Shown here piece by piece: positions 55,301 to 59,539 of a stretch of 64,000 nucleotides of DNA. The stretch covers positions 45,348,632-45,412,631 of the forward strand of contig CM055112.1 in assembly GCA_029204225.1 (NCBI GenBank), read 5' to 3'. Position numbers and translations under genes: made by a program. The notes below the pieces were generated by a model. The model was given only the letters and a program-made list of their open reading frames with translations. It made no database searches and was not told the origin of the DNA. This DNA is from Diphasiastrum complanatum (Eukaryota; Streptophyta; Lycopodiopsida; Lycopodiales; Lycopodiaceae). Position 1 is the first letter of the stretch. Each line of letters opens with the position of its first letter.

Positions 55301-55891
55301 TAATGGTTGTGCTAATAAACCTAAACACCAAACACTCGATCAACTCCAGTGGTCATTATCACTAGCACATACTTGTGAGCATTATATCCGACATAACGTC
55401 CATCTTAAAACGGTCCAAATTAGGGGAAGCCGGCAAAGCATAAAATTCCACTTCTAAATCTAGCTTGCTTTCTACTCCTATATACATTCTGAGATCCAAC
55501 TTTTCCAGAGAATTTATTCGGCTATTTCCATATAGGCTATCAAATGCAAATTGCGCCTGTATGAGCTTAACCAAAATCAAGACTGAAACAGAACACAGTG
55601 GATCCACATCCACACTGTGCCGGCAAGTAAGCATCAAAACAGAAAACGACGAGCTGAGAAAAGTATGAGAATTACGAAGAAAAAGGCAGCGAATGCGTAA
55701 AGAAGCGACGCCAGCTCGTGAGGGTGTACGTGAACGAAAGCAGCCACAATTGAGCTCAAGCGAGAAACAGGAAGAGCCATGGACAACCGATCCTGCAAAT
55801 TCCACACTACTACTTTGGCATCATCACTGTCATCTATGCAAGAAGCCTCGACATCGCCATCCCCAGCGCGAGCACTAGATCTAAGAACCAT
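18837..55891 (-). CDS. MFS-type membrane transporter (Npt/ATP-ADP-translocase-like family), 13 exons over 37 kb
   Basis: The host gene of the window. The exons are, in transcript order: 55676-55891, 48654-48818, 38049-38147, 31867-32034, 31659-31727, 31399-31495, 29243-29336, 22451-22670, 22146-22259, 20415-20546, 19341-19421, 19093-19209 and 18837-18938. Every intron is GT-AG. All junctions are phase 0 except those around exon 7, which balance exactly. The predicted protein has 557 residues with about 12 hydrophobic segments and a polar loop at about 290-350. Landmarks are [55 protein letters not shown] and [10 protein letters not shown]. These match plant MFS proteins related to bacterial Npt1/Npt2 nucleotide transporters. 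Substrate and membrane are unknown. No stop or frameshift interrupts it, so it is probably functional. Introns 1, 2, 3 and 7 (6.9, 10.5, 6.0 and 6.6 kb) are swollen by transposons. Confidence 0.88.
19093..19209 (-). CDS. transporter exon 12 (residues 486-524)
   Basis: Acceptor CTTGCAG|GTATAT, donor TTTCCG|GTATGG. Encodes [20 protein letters not shown], the conserved D..V.R.GDA.AAG block after the hallmark loop. Length 117 nt, phase 0. Confidence 0.93.
19341..19421 (-). CDS. transporter exon 11 (residues 459-485)
   Basis: Acceptor TTTTTACAG|TTTATT, donor GCAAAG|GTTGAA. Encodes the hallmark [20 protein letters not shown], shared with bacterial Npt-type nucleotide transporters (RP.RE.LFTVV.RE.KYKAK). 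It is the strongest family evidence in the gene. Confidence 0.95.
19567..19624. repeat. (CT)n microsatellite in transporter intron 10
   Basis: About 29 uninterrupted CT units. I see no element boundary beside it, unlike the other long GA/CT tracts of the window. Confidence 0.97.
20415..20546 (-). CDS. transporter exon 10 (residues 415-458)
   Basis: Acceptor AATTCTCAG|GGTCAC, donor CGAAAG|GTTTGC. Encodes [20 protein letters not shown] and [12 protein letters not shown], transmembrane segments 9 and 10. Length 132 nt, phase 0. Confidence 0.94.
21133..21880. mobile_element. inverted-repeat (MITE-like) element of about 745 bp in transporter intron 9
   Basis: The left end reads TAGATGCCCAGAAACG and the right end is its inverted counterpart, ACGCTGGGCATCTA. 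Both ends then carry several copies of the palindrome-like AGAAACGCGTTTCT. Between them lie a G-rich block with a G16 run (21398-21500), GGGGG/CCCCC inverted pieces and an AT microsatellite (21727-21771). No transposase frame is seen. The target duplication is not clear; a nearby GACAAT occurs on both sides. Confidence 0.65.
22146..22259 (-). CDS. transporter exon 9 (residues 377-414)
   Basis: Acceptor TCTGGCAG|AGAGCA, donor TTCACG|GTAGCT. Encodes [16 protein letters not shown], then [17 protein letters not shown], matching the family's VGRR...INSF.AVFILAGQLTLT. Length 114 nt, phase 0. Confidence 0.93.
22451..22670 (-). CDS. transporter exon 8 (residues 303-376)
   Basis: Acceptor GACTTAG|CTTCAT, donor TTGGAG|GTCAGT. 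A polar central loop with Ser, Asn and Gln is followed by a basic amphipathic stretch and by [20 protein letters not shown] plus MSSFFYLE, transmembrane segment 7. The family equivalent ends SAVVSSFFYFQ. Confidence 0.92.
22671..24255. other. transporter intron 7, proximal part without recognised elements
   Basis: AT-rich intronic sequence with no repeat or coding relic that I can name. Confidence 0.4.
24256..25211 (+). repeat. copia family A LTR with TATA box
   Basis: It starts TGTTGGATAA and ends CCAACA, directly before a primer-binding site. A TATA box, TATAAATAG, lies near 24535. Downstream sequence (GAGCATTCTAGCTCAG, then CTGCTTATCAGTAG) recurs at about 62030-62110 and, inverted, at about 59140-59210. 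A triplicated TTCGCGACTAATTATTTGTCT motif is specific to this copy (about 24890-24965). Confidence 0.8.
25212..25612 (+). mobile_element. copia family A primer-binding site and gag start
   Basis: TGGTATCA directly after the LTR is the usual plant initiator-Met tRNA primer site. A gag start follows at 25391 with [16 protein letters not shown], then [20 protein letters not shown], the UBN2-type gag opening (family form: G.NY..WK..M...L....LW.VV). The frame stops at 25601 and the rest of the element is missing. The same gag start occurs at 62724. Confidence 0.88.
25620..26860 (-). mobile_element. Ty3/gypsy RNase H to integrase fragment, heavily decayed
   Basis: Minus-strand reading from 26830 gives [33 protein letters not shown] and [16 protein letters not shown], a typical gypsy RNase H. 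Near 25820-25640 the frame gives [12 protein letters not shown], then [14 protein letters not shown], the distal integrase core. Much of the middle is lost or shuffled. A direct repeat of CCTTTATGG...GGCAACCCTACAA occurs at about 25920-26020. Confidence 0.82.
26960..27345 (+). mobile_element. Ty3/gypsy reverse transcriptase start fragment
   Basis: The plus-strand frame begins with the pre-RT linker [20 protein letters not shown] and [17 protein letters not shown]. After a frameshift come [20 protein letters not shown] and [15 protein letters not shown], the first RT motifs. It lies head to head with the minus-strand gypsy piece at 25620-26860. The two could be one element rearranged by inversion. 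Confidence 0.88.
27346..29242. other. distal part of transporter intron 7
   Basis: No coding relic recognised. A GGGAAACGCGTTTCCC palindrome at about 27880-27895 and a partial one near 27575 belong to the ACGCGT-centred repeat theme seen in introns 2 and 9. Confidence 0.4.
29243..29336 (-). CDS. transporter exon 7 (residues 272-303)
   Basis: Acceptor GTGCTCCAG|TACTCC, donor GACAG|GTAAGC. Encodes [19 protein letters not shown], transmembrane segment 6, then an acidic loop. It starts with two and ends with two bases of split codons. Its 94 nt length is exactly what exons 6 and 8 require, which strongly supports the model. Confidence 0.9.
29337..30517. other. intron 6, probable LTR sequence on its right
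   Basis: The stretch ending CATAACA at 30517 is followed directly by a primer-binding site, so some hundreds of bases to the left are probably an LTR. Its left end could not be fixed. Confidence 0.4.
30518..31270 (+). mobile_element. LTR retroelement primer-binding site and degenerate internal region
   Basis: TGGTATCAGAG at 30518-30528 is a good initiator-Met tRNA primer site. The following 700 bp read as broken, Gln-rich fragments that may descend from gag. No pol domain is present, so this is either a truncated copia element or a small non-autonomous one. Confidence 0.5.
31399..31495 (-). CDS. transporter exon 6 (residues 240-272)
   Basis: Acceptor TCAAACAG|GCAGCG, donor ACCCT|GTAAGC. Encodes [20 protein letters not shown], the most conserved glycine-rich helix of the family. 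It ends after the first base of a codon, which exon 7 completes. Confidence 0.94.
31659..31727 (-). CDS. transporter exon 5 (residues 217-239)
   Basis: Acceptor TTTTGTAG|GTTGCT, donor GCGAG|GTGAAG. Encodes [20 protein letters not shown], completing transmembrane segment 4 and the conserved TRLTDVM loop. Length 69 nt, phase 0. Confidence 0.92.
31867..32034 (-). CDS. transporter exon 4 (residues 161-216)
   Basis: The acceptor is GAAAAAG|GTGCTA and the donor a near-perfect TGG|GTAAGT. A polar, variable loop ([10 protein letters not shown], then [15 protein letters not shown]) is followed by [13 protein letters not shown], the start of transmembrane segment 4. The loop length varies in this family, so the acceptor is the least certain of the set. 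Confidence 0.85.
32035..33050. other. intron 3, possible LTR near 33050
   Basis: On the minus strand TTGGGGGAATGTTATATCC at about 33070-33045 looks like a polypurine tract followed by an LTR start. No paired LTR was found. The rest of the stretch is unassigned. Confidence 0.3.
33150..33617 (-). mobile_element. LINE endonuclease domain fragment
   Basis: Minus-strand translation gives [20 protein letters not shown], then [15 protein letters not shown], then [13 protein letters not shown], the APE-type endonuclease order (GGVA.., then Y.P, then GDFN). The same protein, about two thirds identical by eye, is encoded at 49335-49740 on the plus strand. Only the endonuclease part remains here. Confidence 0.85.
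33618..34318. other. intron 3 spacer, nothing recognised
   Basis: No element or gene recognised between the LINE endonuclease fragment and the GA tract. Confidence 0.35.
34319..34380. repeat. (GA)n microsatellite at the 3' end of a LINE ORF1 element
   Basis: About 31 GA units followed on the right by AAAGAAAGCTTTATTAACG, the same junction as at 42034-42060. On the element's sense (minus) strand this reads AATAAAGCTTTCTTT(TC)n, so the tract is either the element's 3' tail or its target. Confidence 0.97.
34381..35300 (-). mobile_element. LINE-type ORF1-only element, copy 1 (5' truncated)
   Basis: On the minus strand an ORF1p-like protein spans frames 35093-34566. An RRM-like part contains [20 protein letters not shown]. 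The C-terminal domain contains [20 protein letters not shown], then [16 protein letters not shown], as in L1-type ORF1 C-terminal domains. The reading ends at 34566. After about 185 nt of 3' sequence with AATAAA comes (TC)n. No ORF2 lies between ORF1 and the end, so this is a non-autonomous half-LINE. It is about 85-90 percent like copy 2 by eye. Confidence 0.75.
35301..35689. other. intron 3 spacer with TACTTACTA-like low-complexity text
   Basis: Many short TTAGTA/CTACTTAG variants and no gene. The next recognisable sequence is a hAT transposase. Confidence 0.4.
35690..37240 (+). mobile_element. hAT-superfamily transposase relic (DUF659 to dimerisation domain)
   Basis: Blocks in transposase order: [16 protein letters not shown], then [20 protein letters not shown] (35694-35820) and [39 protein letters not shown] at about 36430-36490; [17 protein letters not shown] at about 36740-36790; and the dimerisation segment [20 protein letters not shown], then [10 protein letters not shown], at about 37125-37215. 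Stops and frameshifts break it. The N-terminal BED finger and the terminal repeats were not found. Confidence 0.87.
37241..38048. other. intron 3 between the hAT relic and exon 3
   Basis: Nothing recognised. It may include the 3' end of the hAT element. Confidence 0.4.
38049..38147 (-). CDS. transporter exon 3 (residues 128-160)
   Basis: A short exon between introns of 10.5 and 6.0 kb. The acceptor is TTTTTCAG|GGCATT and the donor TTCCAG|GTTCTC. It encodes [20 protein letters not shown], matching the ALVLLYRFF block of the family and forming transmembrane segment 3. The 99 nt length keeps phase 0. Confidence 0.88.
38148..40140. other. proximal part of intron 2, no gene recognised
   Basis: Contains a (CA)n-(TA)n tract at 38457-38497 and unassigned open stretches near 38974-39660 on the plus strand. 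None has motifs or splice context that I trust. Confidence 0.4.
40150..40320. repeat. palindromic GGTTCACCACGG repeat cluster
   Basis: Two copies of the perfect 14 bp palindrome AACCGTTAACGGTT lie at about 40161 and 40188. They are embedded in repeated GGTTCACCACGGTTC and inverted GAACCGTGG pieces. Left and right halves pair with each other, so the whole 170 bp could fold into a large cruciform. It may be a small foldback transposon. Confidence 0.7.
40425..40870. repeat. ACGCGTTTC palindromes with TA microsatellite, intron 2
   Basis: Copies of CAGAAACGCGTTTCTGG and relatives lie at about 40487-40510, 40694-40708 and 40850-40862. A C20 run (40452-40474) and a long TA tract (40725-40775) lie among them. 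AACTATGGTG and its inverse CATAGTTGCA flank the TA tract. This is the same theme as the element at 21133-21880. Confidence 0.65.
41685..41830. repeat. third ACGCGTTTC/TA repeat cluster, intron 2
   Basis: A C-run and A-run are followed by AACGTTTCTGAAAAACG, then AAAACGCGTTTCTAAACG, GTGCAACTATG and a TA/CA tract. The order of parts repeats that at 40680-40830 in inverted form. Confidence 0.65.
41900..42034. repeat. left part of a CACGTAGGC repeat unit ending in (GA)n
   Basis: AGGCTTGCGTGGCGAACCAA, then CCAGGCTCTACCACGTAGGC, then GGACCTA(GA)n. This is the same unit seen complete at about 46500-46560, 46870-46960 and 47085-47170. It stops in the GA tract at 42034, where the LINE ORF1 element begins. 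Confidence 0.85.
42035..43502 (-). mobile_element. LINE-type ORF1-only element, copy 2, inserted inside a GA tract
   Basis: On the minus strand ORF1 starts at 43196. A Pro/Ser/Thr-rich N-terminus is followed by a coiled coil at about 42935-42760 ([20 protein letters not shown], then [18 protein letters not shown]). An RRM-like part has [22 protein letters not shown]-terminal domain at 42428-42234 has [18 protein letters not shown] and a stop. Frameshifts lie near 43090, 42690 and 42435. The 3' end carries AATAAAGCTTTC, then TTTC repeats. GA tracts lie on both sides and the flanking repeat unit resumes at 43566. This copy therefore shows both ends of the insertion, with no ORF2. Confidence 0.78.
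43503..43590. repeat. (GA)n tract and resumption of the split repeat unit
   Basis: About 31 GA units, then GATGGGTCTTGAAAGTTGCC. This matches the text that follows GA in complete units (for example GGTGGGCTCGAAAGTTGCC at about 46955). It is the right half of the unit interrupted by the ORF1 element. Confidence 0.85.
43660..43780. repeat. two-copy tandem repeat of about 56-60 bp
   Basis: CCAGTATGTGCACGACATCT, then a CCACATCAGCATGTTTCA block, occurs at about 43661 and again at about 43717. Small differences include an inserted GCCAG. ACACGTGTC occurs three times just to the right (about 43778-43875). The repeats sit upstream of the HUH gene. Confidence 0.8.
43880..44457 (+). promoter_or_regulatory. 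pyrimidine-rich leader/promoter region of the HUH gene with three (CT)n tracts
   Basis: Three CT tracts (43887-43945, 44154-44212 and 44306-44366), a (GC)9 run (43946-43963) and CCCTCGCTC-like units fill the 570 bp before the start codon of the HUH endonuclease gene. CT-rich leaders are common in plant promoters, but no TATA box was seen. The role is inferred from position. Confidence 0.45.
44458..45395 (+). pseudogene. Rep-like HUH endonuclease gene with AT-hook (replitron-like or CRESS-Rep-like), one frameshift
   Basis: The first frame, 44458-44997, encodes 179 residues. An AT-hook with RGRGRPP lies at about 17-23. The metal-binding motif HLHFQ is at 81-85 and the candidate catalytic YCLKD, with Tyr137, at 137-141. 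The order [14 protein letters not shown]...HFQ...HNV fits Rep-type HUH nucleases, which nick DNA through the tyrosine. A second frame, about 44976-45395, continues with [10 protein letters not shown], then [19 protein letters not shown]. It probably belongs to the same protein, displaced by a one-base loss near 44985. No helicase domain was seen, unlike Helitrons and viral Reps. It lies in intron 2 of the transporter, on the opposite strand. Family placement (replitron-like transposon versus virus-derived Rep) is inference. Confidence 0.72.
45396..45773. other. 3' flank of the HUH gene, nothing coding
   Basis: AT-rich sequence, probably the 3' untranslated region and spacer before the repeat field. 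Confidence 0.4.
45774..45812 (+). repeat. short second copy of a HUH gene segment
   Basis: TCTTCTGAAGTGAAGAACAG and GTTTGCTTG repeat the text at 44970-44996. This copy keeps one extra base, so SSEVKN continues directly to RVCL in one frame. It marks the start of the CACGTGG repeat field. Confidence 0.75.
45800..47440. repeat. field of CACGTGGCAAGCCACGTAGGC palindromic repeats
   Basis: About 1.6 kb made of variants of GCCACGTGGCAAGCCACGTA, TAGGCCTACCATAGGCTTGT, and GTGGACCTAGAGAGAG followed by GGGCTCGAAAGTTGCC. Larger units of roughly 200-450 bp recur, each containing one GA-rich stretch. Many copies read CACATGG or CATGTGG, as expected when a CpG in CACGTGG decays. The outermost related unit lies at 41900-42034/43566, left of the HUH gene, so the repeat flanks that gene on both sides. 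Confidence 0.85.
47441..47765. other. spacer in intron 2, nothing recognised
   Basis: Unassigned sequence between two repeat fields. Confidence 0.35.
47766..48206. repeat. tandem duplication of about 220 bp with TA/CA/GA microsatellites
   Basis: Each unit has TGTACACG...GCCGAGCATGTATACATA, a TA/CA tract, a short GA tract, GAAGAGATT(A/G)GGAG and then AACGAGCGTTCCGAGGCAAG. The second unit begins at about 47988. The unit end contains GGAACGAGCGTTCC, an inverted repeat. Confidence 0.8.
48207..48653. other. end of intron 2, nothing recognised
   Basis: AT-rich intronic sequence leading to the donor side of exon 2 (minus-strand gene). Confidence 0.4.
48654..48818 (-). CDS. transporter exon 2 (residues 73-127)
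   Basis: The acceptor is ACTATGCAG|TTGCTG and the donor CAAG|GTATGG. It encodes [18 protein letters not shown] and the hydrophobic [20 protein letters not shown], the family signature for transmembrane segments 1-2. The size of 165 nt preserves phase 0. Confidence 0.93.
49263..49311. repeat. (CT)n microsatellite directly upstream of a LINE
   Basis: About 24 CT units. The LINE endonuclease reading starts within about 25 bp on the right. On the LINE sense strand the flank reads (CT)n. Confidence 0.97.
49312..52250 (+). mobile_element. LINE retrotransposon ORF2 (endonuclease-RT-C-terminal zinc region), frameshifted
   Basis: Near full-length ORF2 in intron 1, antisense to the host gene. The endonuclease covers about 49335-50280 ([20 protein letters not shown], then [15 protein letters not shown]). 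The RT covers about 50330-50830: [20 protein letters not shown], a [11 protein letters not shown] block, LGVK-stop-GC in place of GVKQGC, and LYANDVAL in place of YADD. Asn therefore replaces the first Asp of the catalytic pair. A zinc-binding-like [17 protein letters not shown] lies at about 51690-51740. Frameshifts or stops lie near 49500, 49780, 50280, 50500, 50630, 50825 and 51655. The end near 52250 is approximate. No poly(A) tail is visible. Confidence 0.85.
52251..52670. other. intron 1 spacer
   Basis: Nothing recognised between the LINE and the gypsy LTR. Confidence 0.35.
52680..53017 (-). repeat. gypsy 3' LTR (minus strand), left end uncertain
   Basis: Minus-strand reading: a polypurine tract GAGGAGGGAAGGAA at about 53031-53018, then the LTR start TGTTATGTATATTCC. 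A TATA-like TTATATTTGG follows about 110 bp in. It lies just after the chromodomain of the adjacent integrase, as expected for a 3' LTR. The other end was not found. Confidence 0.65.
53030..53570 (-). mobile_element. chromovirus (Ty3/gypsy) integrase C-terminus with chromodomain
   Basis: Minus-strand frames give [20 protein letters not shown], then [10 protein letters not shown]-stop, [20 protein letters not shown] and SRLKRV. A chromodomain-like [19 protein letters not shown] lies at about 53160-53090. The chromodomain (family form: E.LVKW.G....ATWE) identifies the chromovirus lineage. Several frameshifts are present and upstream pol is missing. Confidence 0.88.
53966..54344 (+). other. orphan exon-like open segment in intron 1, opposite strand
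   Basis: The pyrimidine-rich acceptor AATATTTTTTCCAG precedes 126 open codons ending at a good donor, AGAGG|GTAAGC. The frame itself runs on to a stop near 54377. The sequence is Ser/Thr-rich ([40 protein letters not shown]) without motifs that I know. It could be an exon of a retroelement ORF or of a nested gene, or chance. Confidence 0.35.
54378..55675. other. intron 1 distal part, nothing recognised
   Basis: Intronic sequence adjoining exon 1. No repeat or coding relic assigned. Confidence 0.4.
55676..55891 (-). CDS. transporter exon 1 (residues 1-72)
   Basis: Starts at the ATG at 55891-55889. An in-frame TTG upstream is not a plant start. An acidic, probably cytosolic N-terminus (DDSDDAK) leads into [19 protein letters not shown], the first half of transmembrane segment 1. 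The donor is TTC|GTAATT. Family members continue with a segment like LLCSYFMVLP, which is what exon 2 supplies. Confidence 0.85.
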
Positions 55892-55900
55892 CCTCTCCAA

Positions 55901-55912
55901 CTACTTCGTCAT
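55901..55912 (-). promoter_or_regulatory. four-codon upstream ORF in the transporter 5' leader
   Basis: The minus strand reads ATG ACG AAG TAG, ending nine bases before the main ATG. If the leader includes it, such a minimal uORF could lower initiation at the main start. The transcription start is not known, so its presence in the mRNA is inferred. Confidence 0.45.
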
Positions 55913-55914
55913 CG

Positions 55915-55947
55915 CGTATTGTATTGTATTGTATTGTATTGTATTGT
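55915..55947 (-). repeat. (CAATA)n pentanucleotide repeat just upstream of the transporter start
   Basis: On the gene's strand about six CAATA units run into ACGCG and the uORF. The repeat supplies multiple CAAT sequences within 60 nt of the start codon, in the leader or core promoter. The unit number is likely to vary between individuals. Confidence 0.8.
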
Positions 55948-56030
55948 GAGTGCCTAATGAGAACGAGAAAAGGATCTTGGTTTTTGGGTTTGCCTTCACA
56001 CCTCTCAAAGCTCAACTTTCAAGTGTGATA

Positions 56031-56262
56031 ACTTACATCAAGTGTGCTTTAACTTGGCTCTCATGAGAGAGTGCATCTCAAGTGCCTCAGTGCCGAGGTC
56101 CCACAACATATCTGTCCCTTAGCCCCATCCATCACCATTGGATGGAGTGGGGCCAGCATTGCAGGTGCCCATGCACTGCCTTAAGTATTCCTCTCTAAGT
56201 GTCTCTTACATCAAGTGTGCTCTAAGTGTGTTCTCATGATAGAGTGCACATGCACTGCATCC
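56031..56262. repeat. direct repeat of about 55 bp upstream of the transporter gene
   Basis: CTTACATCAAGTGTGCT followed by TCTCATGA(G/T)AGAGTGCA occurs at about 56031-56074 and again at about 56207-56251. Further AAGTGT and AGTGC variants lie between. It lies in the presumed upstream region of the transporter. Confidence 0.7.
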
Positions 56263-56800
56263 CTAGGTTATGTCTTGAATTCACTTCTTGATTATGCATG
56301 CAGAATGCATTGGTCTGAAGCAGTCAGCTATTTAGATTGTTAGCATCAAAATTTAAAAGACACTAAATAGTTCATTCAAAATCTTACTAAATTGGTTCAG
56401 TCGCAGTAATGTGATAATTAATTCTACTACCAAAAATCTAGGACAAGCATAACCTACAATATGCTGGTTATGAACAAATTACAAAGCCCTTAATCAAAGT
56501 TTATAAAAAATTTGGTATGAAAAGGATAGCACACCATGTGCCCATTTTTTGTTATGGGTACAAAGAAACTCGCAAGACTCGCACAAAAATTACTTGCAAA
56601 ATGTCAAAACCCAATACAAATCAGGGGAGCACTTGTTGTAGGTATTACCAAGGAAACCTTGGAATAAATTTCCATGGTAGTGGCAACAATGAAGTAAATG
56701 TGGTATAAATTTCACAAGGAGACCTTGCATTGCAAAATGAATTTTGCAATATCTTCAATTAACAAAGAATTATGGTTTGTGTTATTGTCGTGATGCAGGT
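56263..56800. other. upstream spacer, nothing recognised
   Basis: AT-rich sequence between the promoter-proximal repeats and a copia RNase H. It may be decayed upstream pol. Confidence 0.35.
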
Positions 56801-56809
56801 TTTCAGATG

Positions 56810-57377
56810 CTTTCCTAAGAATGACTGTAAAAGTGTCTCAGGAGAATGCACCATTGCGTCAGTAGCGACAATTCTCTGGGTCAGTAAGAAGCAGACCATT
56901 GTGGCTTAGTCATCCTGTGAAGCAGAGTATGTCGCAGCAGCAAAGATGGCCAACGAGATAATTTGGCTCAGACAATTTTTGGACGAATTGGGCGAAACAA
57001 GCTACGAACCTTTGGTTTTGCAGATGGACAACACATCTACAATACATCTGACGAAAGACCTTGTGTTTCACTCAAGGACAAAACACATTGCGATCAAGTA
57101 TCACTTTATCAGGGACCTGATTGGCAAAAAGATGTTGCAGACCGCCTTCATTGGAACGAAAGAAATGGTAGCTGACATTTTCACAAAGGCCCTAGACAAA
57201 GGTCTATTCGAGAGACAGAGGAGCAGCCTTGGAGTTGTCAAGCTATCATGCTTTGAGAGGGAGCTGAAGAAACATTTTGTTTCTAATGCCAAAGCTTTGC
57301 TAGCTTTCAATTCTGAACCTTTGACAAAAGGCGACACGACACGACACGACATGAAATTAGTCATGCCCCACAAATAG
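56810..57377 (+). mobile_element. Ty1/copia RNase H to ORF end, family B
   Basis: The plus-strand frames give SKKQTIVA and a broken SSCEAEYVAAAKMANEIIWL. Then come LQMDNTSTIHLTKD, SRTKHIAIKYHFIRDL and KEMVADIFTKALDKGLFERQ, the complete copia RNase H end. The frame from 56946 stays open to 57377. It differs clearly from family A (59560-60112). A (CGACA)n run lies near 57331-57350. Confidence 0.92.
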
Positions 57378-57443
57378 CCAAGAAGATCAGCCAATTACCA
57401 TTGAGTACAAATATCTGATCTGATATCATGACATCATCAGAAG

Positions 57444-58477
57444 TGTTCTACAATGTGGCTAATCTGCCACTCTTGTAATTCACGAATTAGTTGTAGATGC
57501 TTAATCTTTCTAATTTGTAAGTTACAAGACGCGACACGAAATTGTTCGCAAACTATATACTTTCTGATTTATGCATAATACAGTTTGTCTAATGCTCGTA
57601 AGAAAGACAAGAATGAGAAGACGAATTATTCAGAATACTACTCCGCCTGTGTGCGAAACAATTCTGCATAGGATCTGTAGATCCAGAAGTTCGCTAGTAA
57701 GTGAGAGTCAAATTCGTGAGAGAACTGTATTTCTCTCACGCCAACGCTCTGTGTGGATCTATCGCACAGTGCTTGAAGAATCAGAAAATCAATAGATGAT
57801 TTTGTAGCTGTTGTGCACATTATTATTCTAGATGATTGTATGATCTTGAATGTAAATTCGTCTGCTACTATTCGTGTGTCTGATTCGCTTGTTCATTCTA
57901 TTCCGCATCTTGGTTTGATATTGTTGAATGCTACATTAATCTGTTAACATAGATCAGCAGTGTCTGACTACTCTCTGAAGGATTGTAGGAGTGATACAGC
58001 CGGCAGTGACCAGTGATCACATCTGAACACCTAACGAACTGATCTCATTCGCAAATCCTTTCGCTTTGTGATTCGCTTTGCTTCGTGATCACCTGGCTAC
58101 AAGGGTAAATCAATTACAGAGCTCACCTAAGTTTTGTTTCGTTTCGTCATATTTCGTCTCGTCTCGTTGCAGAGCTTGATTGATCTTGTCGCGAACTCTT
58201 TCGCTTCGTTTCGTTTCGTTTCACGATCTGTGTGCTTCCAACATGAATCAATGTCAAAGCTCGTTTAAGTTTCGCTTCGCTTTACTTTGTTTCGTTTTCG
58301 TTTAGAATTCATCTCGTTTCGTTTGGTTGCGTTACAAAGCCTACTTGATCTAGCTCGAACAGAAATAATTCGAGTGTCGCAAAAAGTTTCACGAATCGTT
58401 CATGATCTTATTTTATCAGTTTGTCACCAGAGTCTTGGCTAGAATTTTGCATTTTTTGGGTGCATTATTCGTCATCA
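57444..58477 (+). repeat. copia family B LTR, about 1.03 kb
   Basis: It begins TGTTCTACAATG after the RNase H ORF and ends CGTCATCA directly before TGGTATCAAAG. It contains CGTTTCGTTT-rich low-complexity text (58070-58340). Its position fits a 3' LTR for the RNase H and, at the same time, a 5' LTR for the primer-binding site that follows. Confidence 0.65.
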
Positions 58478-58478
58478 G

Positions 58479-58525
58479 TGGTATCAAAGTAGACAACGTG
58501 ACCTTTGCCCCACTTTGAGGGGGAG
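58479..58525 (+). mobile_element. 47 bp retroelement interior: primer-binding site joined to polypurine tract
   Basis: TGGTATCAAAG (initiator-Met tRNA primer site) at 58479-58489 is followed at about 58516 by the polypurine tract GAGGGGGAG. The whole coding interior between them is missing. Confidence 0.7.
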
Positions 58526-58881
58526 TGTTGGAATGGCAAAGTGGCGCCACAGCCCACGCTCAAAGAAATCCCATAAGTAGAAGTGGGACTTTGTTCAAAG
58601 TGGATATAAGTGGTAAATGTCTAAGTGTTTAATGTCCCCTGGTACCAGCCCCTTTGCGGGTAAGGGAGAGCACTTGGATTTGTGGGCGGCTAGGCATCCG
58701 GGGATGGGATCCCGGAATGCGGCTCACGGAAGGGGCAAAAGGCTCCATGATTTTGGTGCAACCTCTGAACCAGAAAGGTTAAGTTGTATCCGTTGAAGGC
58801 CCACCAAATTTCTACAATGGGGATGGGATCTCACGCACCACATCGTCTACTGGACCGGTCTCCGCTACTGACAAACTATGA
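58526..58881 (+). repeat. start of a copia-type LTR after the polypurine tract
   Basis: TGTTGGAATGGC follows the polypurine tract as an LTR should. The sequence differs from the LTR at 57444, so the two ends do not come from one simple insertion. It contains GGTACCAGCCCC and CGGGATCCC-like pieces and two GGGGATGGGATC copies. It runs into an inverted LTR near 58882. Confidence 0.55.
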
Positions 58882-59520
58882 GCTGATATCAGAGCAGAAT
58901 GAAGCATTCTTTCCTAATGCATGACTATGCCTATCAATATTGAACAAAACGTAATGACAAGAGTCACGTTCTATCTTTTAGCAACTAACTTTGAAATGAA
59001 GCATACATTTTGACATACTACTGAACGCAATAAAGGATAGATTGATTCAACATAAAACAGATGATGATGAGCACAAGACAATTGCGGATAGAAATCACAT
59101 ACTCTAAGTTATCTCTGAGTAAATGATAACTCTGTCTTAATTACGCTTCTACTGATAAGCAGTAAGTGCTAATAGCAAAATTCTAAAGAATTCAACTAGA
59201 ATGCTCAAGAGTTTTCAAGCTTGAAAGCTTGAGAGAGATGCTACAATACTTTTTGAAAACTTGAATTCTATTAATTGAATTGATATAAGAAGTATGAACA
59301 ACTATTTATACTAAGCCAATAATGGGCGGCTAGTAGGACAGTTGATTAGGTCGTAGATTATAATGGCCAGTGGGCCATAGTGAGCTGGCATCCATCCAGT
59401 TAGTACTTCCTAGAAATTTACTTGTTGTGGGGTTAAGGCAAGTCTTTAGCTTCAAAACGAGTGGAACAATTAACTGTCATTCATCGACATGACCGAAGTG
59501 GCCAAAGCTCATTACTGTCT
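58882..59520 (-). repeat. copia family A LTR, inverted copy with primer site
   Basis: On the minus strand it aligns by eye with the LTR at 24256-25211: CTAACTGGATGGATGCCA, then TTAGTATAAATAG (TATA box), GAGCATTCTAG and ACTGCTTATCAGTAG. A weakened primer site, TGATATCAGCT, follows at 58892-58882. The upstream end near 59520 is approximate. Confidence 0.78.
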
Positions 59521-59539
59521 AGGTATTTAAATCCAAAGA

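Noticed and set aside
58640-58880. Possible tRNA or other structured RNA in the GC-richer stretch
   Set aside because: No cloverleaf, anticodon arm or A/B box set could be placed. The text fits an LTR better.
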